A stretch of 48,938 bases of DNA from Acidimicrobiaceae bacterium (GCA_003158855.1 PMLJ01000048.1:1-48938); one strand, 5' to 3'; positions 1 through 9,226 are shown, counted from the stretch's first letter. Made by a program: numbers and translations. The notes: generated by a model not told the origin, from the letters alone.

Positions 1-579
1 ACCGAGATCGACCCGATCTGCGCCCTGCAGGCGGCGATGGACGGATTCCAGGTGACCACCCTCGAAGAGGCTCTCCCCTACGCCGACATCATCATCACCG
101 CCACGGGGAACAAGGACATCGTGACGGTCGAGCACATGCAGTCGATGAAGCACCAGGCGATCCTCGGCAACATTGGCCACTTCGACAACGAGATCGACAT
201 CGCCGGGCTCGCCGGGCTCGCCGGCGTCAAGCGCGAGAACATCAAGCCCCAGGTCGACAAGTGGGTAATGCCGAGCGGGCGCTCGATCATCCTCCTGTCC
301 GAGGGCCGCCTCTTGAACCTCGGCAACGCCACCGGGCACCCGAGCTTCGTGATGAGCAACTCCTTCACCAACCAGACCATGGCCCAGATGGAGCTCTTCG
401 TGAACAACGCGCAGTACGAGAAGAAGGTGTACGTGCTGCCCAAGTACCTCGACGAGAAGGTTGCCCGCCTCCACCTCGATGCGCTCGGTGTGAAGCTCAC
501 CAGGCTCTCGAAGCAGCAGGCTGACTACATCGGCGTCTCGGTCGAGGGTCCGTTCAAGCCCGACACGTACCGCTACTAG
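1..579 (+). CDS. ahcY: Adenosylhomocysteinase, C-terminal part (partial at window edge)
   Basis: Hydrolyses S-adenosylhomocysteine to adenosine and homocysteine in the cytosol, removing the inhibitor of SAM-dependent methyltransferases. The frame is open from base 1, beginning [11 protein letters not shown], part of the NAD-binding domain. It continues with the conserved TATGNKD and [11 protein letters not shown] segments and ends KPDTYRY, the near-invariant family C-terminus, where Lys and Tyr contact NAD of the partner subunit. About 192 residues are visible and the rest lies upstream of the window. A strong hairpin follows directly. The next gene is a cysteine synthase family enzyme, so homocysteine and cysteine metabolism are adjacent. 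Confidence 0.97.
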   Translation, partial: TEIDPICALQAAMDGFQVTTLEEALPYADIIITATGNKDIVTVEHMQSMKHQAILGNIGHFDNEIDIAGLAGLAGVKRENIKPQVDKWVMPSGRSIILLSEGRLLNLGNATGHPSFVMSNSFTNQTMAQMELFVNNAQYEKKVYVLPKYLDEKVARLHLDALGVKLTRLSKQQADYIGVSVEGPFKPDTYRY

Positions 580-591
580 ACCTCAAGCACC

Positions 592-638
592 CAAACGACA
601 GCACACCCGGGCCACTAGCCCGGGTGTGCTGTCGTTTG
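592..638 (+). terminator. Long perfect hairpin after ahcY
   Basis: A 21-bp perfect inverted repeat with a 5-nt loop (CACTA) starts 13 nt after the ahcY stop. There is no U-tract beyond the TTT that closes the stem. The position suggests transcription termination for ahcY; the role is inferred. Confidence 0.75.
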
Positions 639-789
639 ACCGTCTGAATCCGTCGCCTCGTCGGTGCAGCGTCCGTCGCACGACGACGGACGAAACGTCG
701 CACCAACGGCGCGAAAGTTTGCCATGATGAGTGAAGAGGGCGAAGTGCGTGGTGCGACCCAATGGTTCACTGCCGAGAGGAGTCTCAAG

Positions 790-1749
790 GTGTCGTCATA
801 CCGTCACGGATCAACCATCCTGGATGCCATCGGGTCGACGCCGCTCATCGAGGTGGACGGCGTCATGCTCAAGCTCGAGTACCTAAACCCCTCCGGCTCG
901 ATCAAGGCCCGCATGGCCCGCTACATCATCGAGCGCGCCGAGCGCGAGGGCCTTCTGCGACCGGGCGACACGATCGTCGAGGCGTCGAGCGGCAACACGG
1001 GAAACGCGATGAGCATGGTGGCGGCGGTGCGGGGCTACAAGATGATCGTCGTGATGCCCGAAGGCATGAGTCCGGAGAGGGCGGCCATCTCCACCGCCTT
1101 CGGGGCGCAACTCATCAACGTCGGGAACTTCCACGTGAACGAGGCGCTCGCCCTCGCGAGCGAGCTCGGCGACCGCAGCGGCTACTTCGCGCCGCACCAG
1201 TTCGAATCCGAGTGGAACGTCGAGGAGAACCGGACGTGGCTCGGCCCCGAGATTCTCGCGCAACTGCCCGAGGGCAGGCCGCCCGACGCATTCATCATGG
1301 GCGTCGGCACCGGCGGGACGCTCATCGGCGTCGGCCAGGCGATGCGCGAGGTGAACCCCAAGGTGCTCATCGTCGGCCTCGAGCCGAGCGAGTCGTGCAC
1401 CATCATGTGCGGCGACACCGGGCTCCACAAGATCGAGGGCATCGCCGACGGCTTCGTGCCGCTGATCTACCAGCGCCACCGCGAGATCGTCAGCCACGTC
1501 GTCTCGGTGCACAGCGACGACGCGGTCGCCGAGATGCGCCGGCTCGCGCGCGAGCACGGCCTTCTCGTCGGCCCGAGTTCGGGCGCGAACATGGTCGCCG
1601 CCCGCCAGCTGCTCGATCGGATCCCCGAGCTGGAAACGGTGGTGACGATCTGCTGCGACGAAGGCGAGAAGTACCTCAGCGAGTACTTCATCCCCGCGGT
1701 CCATCCGATCGACTACCCCTCGGCGAACCACGTGGTGGCGGACCTCTAG
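790..1749 (+). CDS. PLP-dependent cysteine synthase family protein
   Basis: Fold-type II PLP enzyme of the CysK/cystathionine beta-synthase family, catalysing beta-replacement on O-acetylserine, O-phosphoserine or serine. The PLP lysine lies in NPSGSIKAR, the substrate loop is EASSGNTGN, and the phosphate-binding glycine loop is GVGTGGTLIG. GPSSGAN and CDEGEKYLSEY are typical of the C-terminal half. I chose the GTG at 790 (319 aa) because GAGAGGAG lies about 8 nt upstream and the protein then begins just before the conserved ILDAIGSTPLIE. In-frame ATGs at 724 and 727 lack a ribosome site. There is no C-terminal CBS pair, so it is not a full cystathionine beta-synthase. The sulfur acceptor cannot be told from sequence. 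Confidence 0.85.
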   Translation: MSSYRHGSTILDAIGSTPLIEVDGVMLKLEYLNPSGSIKARMARYIIERAEREGLLRPGDTIVEASSGNTGNAMSMVAAVRGYKMIVVMPEGMSPERAAISTAFGAQLINVGNFHVNEALALASELGDRSGYFAPHQFESEWNVEENRTWLGPEILAQLPEGRPPDAFIMGVGTGGTLIGVGQAMREVNPKVLIVGLEPSESCTIMCGDTGLHKIEGIADGFVPLIYQRHREIVSHVVSVHSDDAVAEMRRLAREHGLLVGPSSGANMVAARQLLDRIPELETVVTICCDEGEKYLSEYFIPAVHPIDYPSANHVVADL

Positions 1750-1775
1750 AAGCGTCTCGCCCTCGCGCCGCGCCC

Positions 1776-2543
1776 TCAGAGGGGCGTGACGTACGCGCCG
1801 GCGAGGCCCCCGTCGACGAGGAACGTCGAGGCGGTCATGAACGATGAGTCGTCGCTCGCGAGGAACAGCACCGCGCTCGCGATCTCCTCGGGCTCGGCGA
1901 AGCGGCCCATCGGCACGTGGACGAGGCGTCGAGCGGCGCGCTCGGGATCCTTCGCGAAGAGCTCCTGCAGGAGGGGCGTGTTCACCGGTCCCGGGCAGAG
2001 CGCGTTGACCCGGATGCCCTCGCGGGCGAACTGCACGCCGAGCTCGCGGCTCATCGAGAGCACGCCGCCCTTCGAGGCGGTGTAGGAGATCTGCGAGGTC
2101 GCCGATCCCATCACCGCGACGAAGGAAGCCGTGTTGATGATCGATCCGCCGCCGCGCTTCTGCAGGTGGGGAATCCCGTAGCGACAGCAGAGGTAGACCG
2201 AGGTCAGGTTCACCTCCTGCACGCGACGCCACGCGTCGAGACCCGTCGTGAGGATCGAGTCGTCGTCCGCCGGCGAGATGCCCGCGTTGTTGAAGAGGAT
2301 GTCGATCCCGCCGTAGATGTCCTCGGTGGTCTTGTAGAGGGCCTCGACGCTGGCCTCGTTGGCCACGTCAACGCTGACGTACGTGCCGCCGATCTCGGTA
2401 GCCGCCTCGATTCCCTCCTTCTCCGCGAAGTCGGCCACGACCACCCTCGCGCCCTCCGCGGCGAAGCGTCGCGCGGTGGCGCGGCCAATGCCGCTCGCGG
2501 CCCCGGTGATTACTGCGACCTTGTTGTCGAGACGACCCATCAT
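1776..2543 (-). CDS. SDR family NAD(P)-dependent oxidoreductase
   Basis: Classical short-chain dehydrogenase of 255 aa. The nucleotide-binding glycine motif is TGAASGIG, followed by NNAG, a catalytic Ser in the NTASF region, and YTASKGG holding the Tyr/Lys pair. It is the last gene of a three-gene leftward operon: the stop of the aldehyde dehydrogenase overlaps the first ATG (ATGA). A GGAGG lies only 1 nt before that ATG but 4 nt before a second ATG at 2540, so initiation may be at 2540. The context is a glutamine-synthetase-like ligase and an aldehyde dehydrogenase, which suggests oxidation of an alcohol or hydroxy intermediate in amine catabolism. The substrate is unknown. Confidence 0.85.
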   Translation of the reverse strand: MMGRLDNKVAVITGAASGIGRATARRFAAEGARVVVADFAEKEGIEAATEIGGTYVSVDVANEASVEALYKTTEDIYGGIDILFNNAGISPADDDSILTTGLDAWRRVQEVNLTSVYLCCRYGIPHLQKRGGGSIINTASFVAVMGSATSQISYTASKGGVLSMSRELGVQFAREGIRVNALCPGPVNTPLLQELFAKDPERAARRLVHVPMGRFAEPEEIASAVLFLASDDSSFMTASTFLVDGGLAGAYVTPL

Positions 2544-3904
2544 TCCTCCGTTGCTATGAAAACATTCTTCTCTTCACTGAAGCCCAGAAGGGCGTCGGGT
2601 CCGAGCTCGCGTCCGATACCGGACTGCTTGAACCCGCCGAACGGCGTCGAATAGCGCACCGACGAGTTCGAGTTCACCGAAAGCGCCCCGGTCTCGACGC
2701 CACGGGCCACCCGAAGGGCCCGCCCCGTGTCGCGGGTCCAGATGGATCCCGAAAGCCCGTAGGGGCTGTCGTTCGCGATGCGAACCGCCTCGGCCTCGCC
2801 GCTGAACCTCACGACGGACACGACCGGCCCGAAGATCTCCTCGTTGAACGCCCGACTCGAAAGGTCGGGCGTCTCGAGCACGGTGGGCGCGAACCAGTAG
2901 CCGGGGCCCTCCGGCGCGCTTCCGCGGAACGCGACGTTGGACTCATCCACGTACGACGCGACGCTCTCGCGCTGGGCCGCGGTGATGAGCGGGCCCATCT
3001 CGCTCGCCTCGTCGGCGGGGTTCAGGACCTTCACGCCCCTGACTGCGGTTTCGAAGAGCTCCATGAAGCGGTCGTAGGCGGTGTCCTCCACCAGTATTCT
3101 CGACCGGGCGCAGCAGTCCTGGCCGGCGTTGTCGAACACCGCGTAGGGGGCGCTCGCGGCGGCCTTTTCGAGATCGGCGTCGGCGAAGACGATGTTCGCG
3201 CTCTTGCCGCCGAGTTCCAGGGTGACGCGCTTCACCTGATCCGCGCAGCCCGCCATGATCGTTCGCCCCGCGGCGTTGGAGCCGGTGAAGCAGACCTTGC
3301 GAACCAATTCGTTCGTCACGAACCGGTAGCCGACCGACGATCCATCCCCGGTGATCACCTGGAAGACGTCCTCGGGAATGCCGGCCTCGAGCGCCAGCTC
3401 CGCGAGTCGAATGGCGGTGAGCGGCGTGAGAGTCGCGGGCTTCAGGACAACGGTATTGCCCGCGGCGAGGGCGGGACCCAAGCCCCACCCCGCGATGGGC
3501 ATGGGGAAGTTCCAGGGAGCGATAATCCCGACCACGCCCAATGGCTCGTAGAACGTGATGTCGACGCCGCCGGCGACTGGAATCTGGCGCCCCGAGTGTC
3601 GCTCGGGTGCACCGGAGTAGTAGTTGAGGACATCACGCACGTTGCCCGCCTCCCAGCGCGCGTTGCCAATAGTGTGCCCGGAGTTCGCCACCTCCAGCTG
3701 GGCCAGCTCCTCGATGTGCGAGTCCACGACCGCGGCGAAACGCCGCAGCAGTCGGGCCCGGTCGGCGGGGGTCACCGCCCGCCACGCACCCGCGGCCTTC
3801 GCGGAACGCTCGATCGCCTGGTCGGTCTGCTCGAGGCTGAGCATCTCCACCGTCCCGATCGACTTCTCGGTCGACGGGTTGATGATCGAAAAGGTCTTGC
3901 TCAT
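2540..3904 (-). CDS. Aldehyde dehydrogenase family protein
   Basis: NAD(P)+-dependent aldehyde dehydrogenase, 454 aa. Conserved elements in order are IIAPWNFP, VLKPATLTPLTA, FTGSNAAGR, the general-base Glu in LELGGKSANIVF, the nucleophile Cys264 in NAGQDCCAR, and EEIFGPVVSV. The ATG overlaps the stop of the upstream glutamine-synthetase-like gene (ATGA), which indicates translational coupling. In PuuA-type pathways a dehydrogenase of this family oxidises gamma-glutamyl-aminobutyraldehyde, and that role is inferred here from the neighbour. No PuuB-like oxidase or PuuD-like hydrolase is in the window. Confidence 0.92.
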   Translation of the reverse strand: MSKTFSIINPSTEKSIGTVEMLSLEQTDQAIERSAKAAGAWRAVTPADRARLLRRFAAVVDSHIEELAQLEVANSGHTIGNARWEAGNVRDVLNYYSGAPERHSGRQIPVAGGVDITFYEPLGVVGIIAPWNFPMPIAGWGLGPALAAGNTVVLKPATLTPLTAIRLAELALEAGIPEDVFQVITGDGSSVGYRFVTNELVRKVCFTGSNAAGRTIMAGCADQVKRVTLELGGKSANIVFADADLEKAAASAPYAVFDNAGQDCCARSRILVEDTAYDRFMELFETAVRGVKVLNPADEASEMGPLITAAQRESVASYVDESNVAFRGSAPEGPGYWFAPTVLETPDLSSRAFNEEIFGPVVSVVRFSGEAEAVRIANDSPYGLSGSIWTRDTGRALRVARGVETGALSVNSNSSVRYSTPFGGFKQSGIGRELGPDALLGFSEEKNVFIATEE

Positions 3905-5268
3905 AGTCTTTCGAACCCTCGGCAGCGTTCCCAGTCAGTCACCGCAGCGGCGTACGTGTCGACCTCAACGTGGCCCGCGTGCACGTAGTGATCGACGACC
4001 TCGTCGCCGAATGCGTCGCGCGCGACCCGACTGGCGTCAAACAGCGCCACCGCCTCCCGGAGATTCGTCGGGACTCGTGGGGCGTCGGCGACGTAGGCGT
4101 TCCCGGCGAAGGCGGGCGCGAGAGGGAGGCTCTCCTCGACGCCGCGCAGGCCCGCCGCGACGAGAGCCGAGACGGCAAGGTACTGGTTGACGTCGCCACC
4201 GGGTATGCGGCACTCCACGCGTATCGATGATCCGTGACCGACGACCCTGAACGCACAGGTGCGGTTGTCGATCCCCCAGAGCAGCGCCGTCGGCGCGAAG
4301 GATCCAGCGACGAAGCGCTTGTAGCTGTTGATGTTCGGCGCGAGGAACAAGGACAGCTCGCGCGAGTACGCCAGCTGGCCGGCGAGGAAGTGCTCGAAGA
4401 CCTCGGAGAACCCGTGGGGACCGTCGCCGGCGAAGACCGGCTTGTTGTCATCGTCGCGAAGCGAGAGGTGGATGTGACAGGAGTTGCCCTCACGCTCGTC
4501 GAACTTCGCCATGAACGTGAGACTGCACCCTTCTTGAGCGGCGATCTCCTTGGCGCCGAGCTTGAAGAGTCCGTGCTCGTCGCACTTGTCGACGAGCGTG
4601 TGATACTTGAAGGCGATTTCGTGCTGGCCGAAGTTGCACTCGCCCTTGACGGACTCGACAACCATGCCGGCGCCGCTCATCGAGCGTCGAATCCGACCGA
4701 GCAAGGGCTCGACGCGCGAGGTCCCCATCAGCGAGTAGTCCACGTTGTACTGGTTCGCGGGCGTTAGATTGCGGTAACCCGCGGTCCACGCCTGCTCGTA
4801 CGTGTCGTTGAAGACAATGAACTCGAGTTCCGTGCCGGTGAGCCCCGACCAGCCGCGCTCGGCGAGCCTGGAGACCTGTTGCTGGAGTATCTGGCGGGGC
4901 GAAGGCGCCACCGGTTCGCCGACCACGGTCTCAACATCGGCGAAGATGATCGCAGTCTTCTCGTGCCACGGGACCATCCGGATGGTGGAGAAGTCAGACT
5001 TGAAGGCGAGGTCACCGTAGCCCCGGTCCCACGACGTGAGGGCGAAGCCGTCGACGGTTCGCATGTCGACGTCAGACGCGAGCAAGTAGCTGCAGCCCTC
5101 CACCGGCGCGTCACCAATCTCGTCGGCGAAATACGTCGCATCCAGTCGCTTTCCTTGCAGCCGTCCCTGCATGTCGGTCATCGCGAGAATCACCGTATCG
5201 ATTGCACCGCTCTCGATCCGTCCAAGGAGTTCGTCGCGCGTCAGGCGACCGGGGGTTAGTGACTGCAC
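3901..5268 (-). CDS. Glutamine synthetase family protein (gamma-glutamyl-amine ligase-like)
   Basis: ATP-dependent ligase of the glutamine synthetase fold, 455 aa. The N-terminal beta-grasp region contains MTDMQGRLQGKR. The catalytic domain carries the metal-binding Glu in GTELEFIVF, KGECNFGQHEIA, the His in NSCHIHLSL and the ATP/glutamate segment SYKRFVAGSFAPT. The reading frame is open upstream to 5460, but I chose the GTG at 5268 because GAGGAG sits 6 nt before it and family homology begins there. It heads an operon with aldehyde dehydrogenase and SDR genes through 4-bp overlaps. That context favours gamma-glutamylation of an amine (PuuA or GlnA3/A4-like) over ammonia assimilation. The exact substrate is not readable. 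Confidence 0.85.
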   Translation of the reverse strand: MQSLTPGRLTRDELLGRIESGAIDTVILAMTDMQGRLQGKRLDATYFADEIGDAPVEGCSYLLASDVDMRTVDGFALTSWDRGYGDLAFKSDFSTIRMVPWHEKTAIIFADVETVVGEPVAPSPRQILQQQVSRLAERGWSGLTGTELEFIVFNDTYEQAWTAGYRNLTPANQYNVDYSLMGTSRVEPLLGRIRRSMSGAGMVVESVKGECNFGQHEIAFKYHTLVDKCDEHGLFKLGAKEIAAQEGCSLTFMAKFDEREGNSCHIHLSLRDDDNKPVFAGDGPHGFSEVFEHFLAGQLAYSRELSLFLAPNINSYKRFVAGSFAPTALLWGIDNRTCAFRVVGHGSSIRVECRIPGGDVNQYLAVSALVAAGLRGVEESLPLAPAFAGNAYVADAPRVPTNLREAVALFDASRVARDAFGDEVVDHYVHAGHVEVDTYAAAVTDWERCRGFERL

Positions 5269-5692
5269 TCGATTCTCCTCAGGGTTTGATTGCCGCGAAT
5301 AGTAACCGTCGGAACTCAACTTATCTAAAACCGCACCCGCGGTATCTCGACGCAACTGGGCGCGTGCCGGCGAACCGGACGGTTCAGAATCAACCCTGTG
5401 ACGACGCTGCGCTGAATGCTTTCTTACCCCTCGCGCCAATGACCCGTGCTCAAGGGTCAAGTACTACTGCGCGGTAGGTGAGGACTGGATCGATGGAGGT
5501 ATCGAGACTGCATCCCCCCATTTTCAAGGAGAAGATCGCAACGTGGCTCGCCGTGCCCGCAGAGCGGTGCGTCGCAGAATCCATGCGCGTTAGCGTTCGA
5601 GACTTAATAAGAATCATGCCGCTTTCGAGCACTCCAAACGTTTGACATGGTTGCGCGCACCGTGAATACTGGTCAAAACTCCGAGGGGGCTG
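5269..5692. promoter_or_regulatory. Divergent intergenic region of the amine-catabolic cluster
   Basis: About 420 bp separate the leftward ligase operon from the rightward SDR-permease pair and must hold both promoters. Only the rightward promoter (5642-5670) is convincing. No credible gene is seen, and I find no clear operator palindrome. Confidence 0.6.
5642..5670 (+). promoter_or_regulatory. Sigma70-type promoter for SDR-permease pair
   Basis: A perfect -35 TTGACA (5642-5647), a 17-bp spacer and a -10 of AATACT (5665-5670, 4 of 6 to TATAAT) place transcription start near 5677. That leaves a leader of about 16-22 nt containing GAGGGGG before the SDR start codons at 5693 and 5699. Confidence 0.5.
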
Positions 5693-6466
5693 ATGAAGAT
5701 GGGCGGTCGGATTGCCGACAAGGTCTGCGTAGTCACCGGAGCCGGCTCGGGTATCGGACGCGCCACGGCCATCAGGCTGGCCGAAGAGGGCGGCCGGGTT
5801 CTCTGTGCTGATATCGACTTCGCGAGCGCCACCGAGACGGCCCGGCTCGCCGGGACCATCGGCGGTGTGGCCAGCGCCCGAGAGGTCGACGTCAGCGATC
5901 CGAGGGCGGTTGACGCCATGATCGCTGACGCCGTCGAACGATTCGGGCGGCTCGACGTCCTCGTGAACAATGCGGGAGTCAACATCCCCGGCGTGCTGCA
6001 CGAGGTGACCGACGAGGTGATCGACCGGACGCTGGCCGTCAACGTCAAGGGCCAGATCTACGGGTGCCGGGCGGCCATCCCTCACATGCTCGCGGGCGGC
6101 GGCGGCTCGATCATCAACATCTCGAGCGTCAACGGCATCGTCTCGGAGCCGTACCTTGCGGTCTACTCCGCGTCGAAGGGTGCCTCGGTCATGCTGACCA
6201 AGGGGGTGGCGCTCGACTACGCCAAGCGGGGAATCCGCTGCAACGTGATCTGCCCGGGTTGGGTGGATACCCCGATCAACTACGCCCACGCCGAGATGCT
6301 CGGCGGCCTGGCCCACGTCTACGAGACGATCGACTCCTTCCAGCCGATCGGTCGGCCGGGTGAGCCGCGCGAAATAGCGCACGTCGTCCTCTTTCTCGCC
6401 TCGGACGAGGCGAGTTTCATGACCGGGAGCATCGTCCCGGTCGATGGGGGGATGACCTCGCAGTAG
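5693..6466 (+). CDS. SDR family NAD(P)-dependent oxidoreductase
   Basis: Classical short-chain dehydrogenase of 257 aa. TGAGSGIG binds the nucleotide, NNAGV is the structural Asn motif, the catalytic Ser lies in INISSVNG, and YSASKGA supplies Tyr and Lys. CPGWVDTP and SFMTGSIVPVDGG are typical C-terminal elements. The ATG at 5693 is 3 nt after a GAGGGGG; an ATG two codons later (5699) has better spacing, so the N-terminus is uncertain by two residues. It is followed after 74 bp by the permease gene in the same direction and is probably cotranscribed with it. It is clearly distinct in sequence from the SDR at 1776-2543. Confidence 0.9.
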   Translation: MKMGGRIADKVCVVTGAGSGIGRATAIRLAEEGGRVLCADIDFASATETARLAGTIGGVASAREVDVSDPRAVDAMIADAVERFGRLDVLVNNAGVNIPGVLHEVTDEVIDRTLAVNVKGQIYGCRAAIPHMLAGGGGSIINISSVNGIVSEPYLAVYSASKGASVMLTKGVALDYAKRGIRCNVICPGWVDTPINYAHAEMLGGLAHVYETIDSFQPIGRPGEPREIAHVVLFLASDEASFMTGSIVPVDGGMTSQ

Positions 6467-6540
6467 AGCAGTCGCGAGGTCGCATCCAAGGTCAGCGCAG
6501 TTGAGAAGAAGCGACCCCGGTCGCAAAGGAGAAGAAGAAT

Positions 6541-8199
6541 ATGAGCATCCAACCACCGCAGGGTGGAGTCGAGACAGTGAGCGACGAAGCCAAGCTCCAC
6601 CAACTTGGCTACGCGCAGGAGCTTCGCCGTGGCATGTCCGGCTTCTCCAACTTCGCCGTTTCGTTCACCATTATCTCCATCCTCTCGGGGTGCCTGACCC
6701 TCTTCGCCTTCGGCATGAACACCGGGGGTCCGATGACGATGATCTGGGGCTGGCTCCTCGTCGGCGTCTTCGTGATCCTGGTCGGACTCGGTATGGCCGA
6801 GGTCTGTTCGAGCTATCCGACCGCCGGTGGCCTCTACTACTGGTCGGCCAAACTGGCGGCCAAGAACAGCGCGCTGTGGTCCTGGTTCACCGGCTGGTTC
6901 AACCTGCTCGGCCAAGTCGCCGTCACCGCGGGCATCGACTTCGGTTGCGCCTTGTTCATCGAGGGTTTCCTCCAGTACTCGGGCGCGCTCTCACCAAACG
7001 TTACTTTTCGCACCGTCCAGCATGAGGTGGTACTGATCACCCTCATCCTGCTCTTGGTGCACGGTCTGCTCAACTCGTTCGGCGTCAACCTGGTCGCGAA
7101 GCTGGCCGACATCAGCGTCTGGTGGCACCTCGTAGGCGTCGCGATCATCGTGGTCGTCCTCGCCGTCGTGCCGTCGCACCACTCGAGCGCCTCGTTCGTC
7201 TTCACCCACTTCGTGAACAACACTGGATTCGGCATCCCGATCTACGTCTTCCTGATCGGCCTGCTCACCGCGCAGTACACGCTGACTGGCTACGACGCCT
7301 CGGCGCACATGACCGAGGAGACCCACAAGGCCGAAACCGCAGGACCCAAGGGCATCGTGATGTCCATCGTCGTCTCGATCGTCGCCGGATGGATCCTGAT
7401 CGTCGGCGTCAGCTTCGCAATCCAGCCGGGCAAGTACACAACCGAGGCTGGAGCTCTCGTCGCACCTGGGCAGATCTTCATCGACGCCCTGGGCAAGACC
7501 GGAGGCCTCTTTCTCCTGCTCATCGCCATCGTCGCCCAGTTCTTCTGCGGCATGTCGAGCGTCACCGCGAACTCGCGAATGATCTACGCCTTCTCGCGCG
7601 ACGGTGCCATCCCGGGCCACGCCACCTGGCACAAGATCAACCCGCGAACCCGGACACCGACGAACGCCATCTGGTTCGCGGCGCTCGGCGCCTTCATCCT
7701 GGTCATCCCGTACTGGTTCAACACCGCGGCCTACGCGGCGGTGACCTCGATCGCGGTGATCGGGCTCTACATCGCCTACGTCATCCCGGTCTTCCTGAGG
7801 GTGCGGGCCGGAAAGAACTTCCAGGCTGGTCCTTGGAACCTGGGCAAGTGGGGCGTCCTCAACGGGACGATCGCGACAATCTGGACGGTCTTCATCTGCG
7901 TCCTCCTGCTCCTGCCGCAGTTGAACCCGATAACGGCGATGAACTTCAACTACGCGCCCCTCGCGGTGTTGGCGGTCATCGGCTTCGCCACGATCTACTG
8001 GCTCGCGAGTGCGCGCAAGTGGTTCACCGGACCGAAGGTCCAGGGCACACCCGCAGAACTGGCTGCCATCGAGCGCGAACTCAAACTCGAAGAGGCCGAG
8101 GCCGAAGAGCACCTGGAGGAACTGCTGCACCACCCCATCGAGACGATCGAGCACGATCGGCACGAACACGGGGAGCACGACGGCCACAGCCACGAGTAA
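6541..8199 (+). CDS. APC superfamily amino acid/amine permease
   Basis: Inner-membrane transporter of 552 aa with about 12 hydrophobic segments. The N-terminal GMSGFSNFAVSFTIIS, TAGGLYYWSAKLA in the second helix pair and TGYDASAHMTEET in the middle are hallmarks of the ACT (amino acid/choline/GABA) branch of APC permeases. The ATG at 6541 has AGGAGAAG 7 nt upstream. The last 40 or so residues are an acidic and His-rich cytoplasmic tail (for example HDRHEHGEHDGHSHE), unusual for the family. Its position opposite a gamma-glutamyl-ligase operon suggests it imports the amine or amino acid degraded by that cluster, which is inference. A strong hairpin follows the stop. Confidence 0.9.
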   Translation: MSIQPPQGGVETVSDEAKLHQLGYAQELRRGMSGFSNFAVSFTIISILSGCLTLFAFGMNTGGPMTMIWGWLLVGVFVILVGLGMAEVCSSYPTAGGLYYWSAKLAAKNSALWSWFTGWFNLLGQVAVTAGIDFGCALFIEGFLQYSGALSPNVTFRTVQHEVVLITLILLLVHGLLNSFGVNLVAKLADISVWWHLVGVAIIVVVLAVVPSHHSSASFVFTHFVNNTGFGIPIYVFLIGLLTAQYTLTGYDASAHMTEETHKAETAGPKGIVMSIVVSIVAGWILIVGVSFAIQPGKYTTEAGALVAPGQIFIDALGKTGGLFLLLIAIVAQFFCGMSSVTANSRMIYAFSRDGAIPGHATWHKINPRTRTPTNAIWFAALGAFILVIPYWFNTAAYAAVTSIAVIGLYIAYVIPVFLRVRAGKNFQAGPWNLGKWGVLNGTIATIWTVFICVLLLLPQLNPITAMNFNYAPLAVLAVIGFATIYWLASARKWFTGPKVQGTPAELAAIERELKLEEAEAEEHLEELLHHPIETIEHDRHEHGEHDGHSHE

Positions 8200-8221
8200 C
8201 GAATGAGCAGCCGAGCCTGAC

Positions 8222-8260
8222 CCGCGGAGGCGGGATCCACTTCGGATCCCGCCTCCGCGG
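8222..8260 (+). terminator. Perfect hairpin after permease gene
   Basis: A 17-bp perfect GC-rich inverted repeat with a 5-nt loop (ACTTC) lies 23 nt after the permease stop. No U-tract follows. It probably terminates the SDR-permease transcript before the convergent PIG-L operon. Confidence 0.75.
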
Positions 8261-8368
8261 CGACTCTGGCTCTTTCTGGTCGCGCCACCTCCAAGAATGG
8301 AATGGTCTTCGATCCCCGAGGGTCCGCTGGGGACGATCCTCGCCGTTCGGTCCCGACCTTGGCGGCCC

Positions 8369-9226
8369 CTAGCGGTAGCCGGCGAAGATGTCGGTGACCA
8401 CGCCCTCGAGATTCTCGGGATTCGTCACCCGCACAAACCATTCGTGGCCCATGGCCTGCTTGAACTCGGCGCGGTCCATCTTCATCCAAAACGAATCGCC
8501 GATCTGAGACTGGTGGGCGGCGAGCGCGTCGTACTTGGCGTCAGAGACGTCGGCGACGTCAATGATCGCCGAGATCTCCTCATCGGGGGTGCCCATTATG
8601 ATCTCCTCGCGAGCGCTCGGCTCGTCGATCGTTCGCGTGATGCCCTTCGCCTCGTCGGCCTCGCGCTGGTCTCGTTCTTCCTGCTCCCAACGCGCGCGAA
8701 AGCGCGCCATGACCGAATTAGGAATTGCGTTGTAGTACAGGGTTGGCTCGTAGTCGATCATGTCGAGCGCCGCCAGCGTGATCCGGTTGGCCTGGATGTG
8801 GTCGGGATGCCCGTAGAAGCCGACCTCGTTGTACGTCATGATCACCTGGGGACGCTCTTCGAGAAGAATCTTGGCGAGCTTCGCGGCGGCGTCCTTTACC
8901 GGCGTCGCCCAAAAGGATTGGGGGTCCTCGTTCTGCGGCCAGCCGATCATTCCCGAATCGCGGTAGCCGAGGCGAACCAGGCGGCTGATGCCTAGGACCT
9001 CGACCGCGCGGTCGAGCTCGACGGCGCGGAGTTTCGCCACCTCGTCGCCGTCGTGGTGGTCGGCGTCGGGCTTGGCGCCATCGAGTGCGTCGCCGCACTC
9101 GCCGTTCGTGCAGGTCACGAGCACCGTGCGCACGCCCTGGCTCGCGAGAAGGCGAAAGAGCCCGCCGGTGGAGCTCGCCTCGTCATCGGGGTGGGCGTGC
9201 ACGGCGAGGAACGTCAGTTGCGGCAT
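8369..9226 (-). CDS. PIG-L (LmbE) family deacetylase/amidase, mycothiol-type, copy 1
   Basis: Zn-dependent N-deacetylase or amidase of the MshB/Mca superfamily, 285 aa. Metal ligands are visible as AHPDDE near the N-terminus and GHPDH in the middle. VTCTNGECGD and RDSGMIGW resemble MshB, whereas AAHQSQIGDS near the C-terminus resembles Mca (mycothiol S-conjugate amidase). The ATG follows the TAG of the upstream paralogue without a gap, and GGAGG lies 7 nt ahead of it. In actinobacteria MshB makes GlcN-inositol for mycothiol, and Mca cleaves mycothiol conjugates for detoxification. Which role applies here is not decided by sequence alone. Confidence 0.85.
   Translation of the reverse strand: MPQLTFLAVHAHPDDEASSTGGLFRLLASQGVRTVLVTCTNGECGDALDGAKPDADHHDGDEVAKLRAVELDRAVEVLGISRLVRLGYRDSGMIGWPQNEDPQSFWATPVKDAAAKLAKILLEERPQVIMTYNEVGFYGHPDHIQANRITLAALDMIDYEPTLYYNAIPNSVMARFRARWEQEERDQREADEAKGITRTIDEPSAREEIIMGTPDEEISAIIDVADVSDAKYDALAAHQSQIGDSFWMKMDRAEFKQAMGHEWFVRVTNPENLEGVVTDIFAGYR

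Noticed and set aside
883-2232. Long leftward open frame overlapping the cysteine synthase and SDR genes
   Set aside because: Shadow frame, Arg/Ala/Asp-rich, with no motifs; both overlapping genes have strong family signatures.
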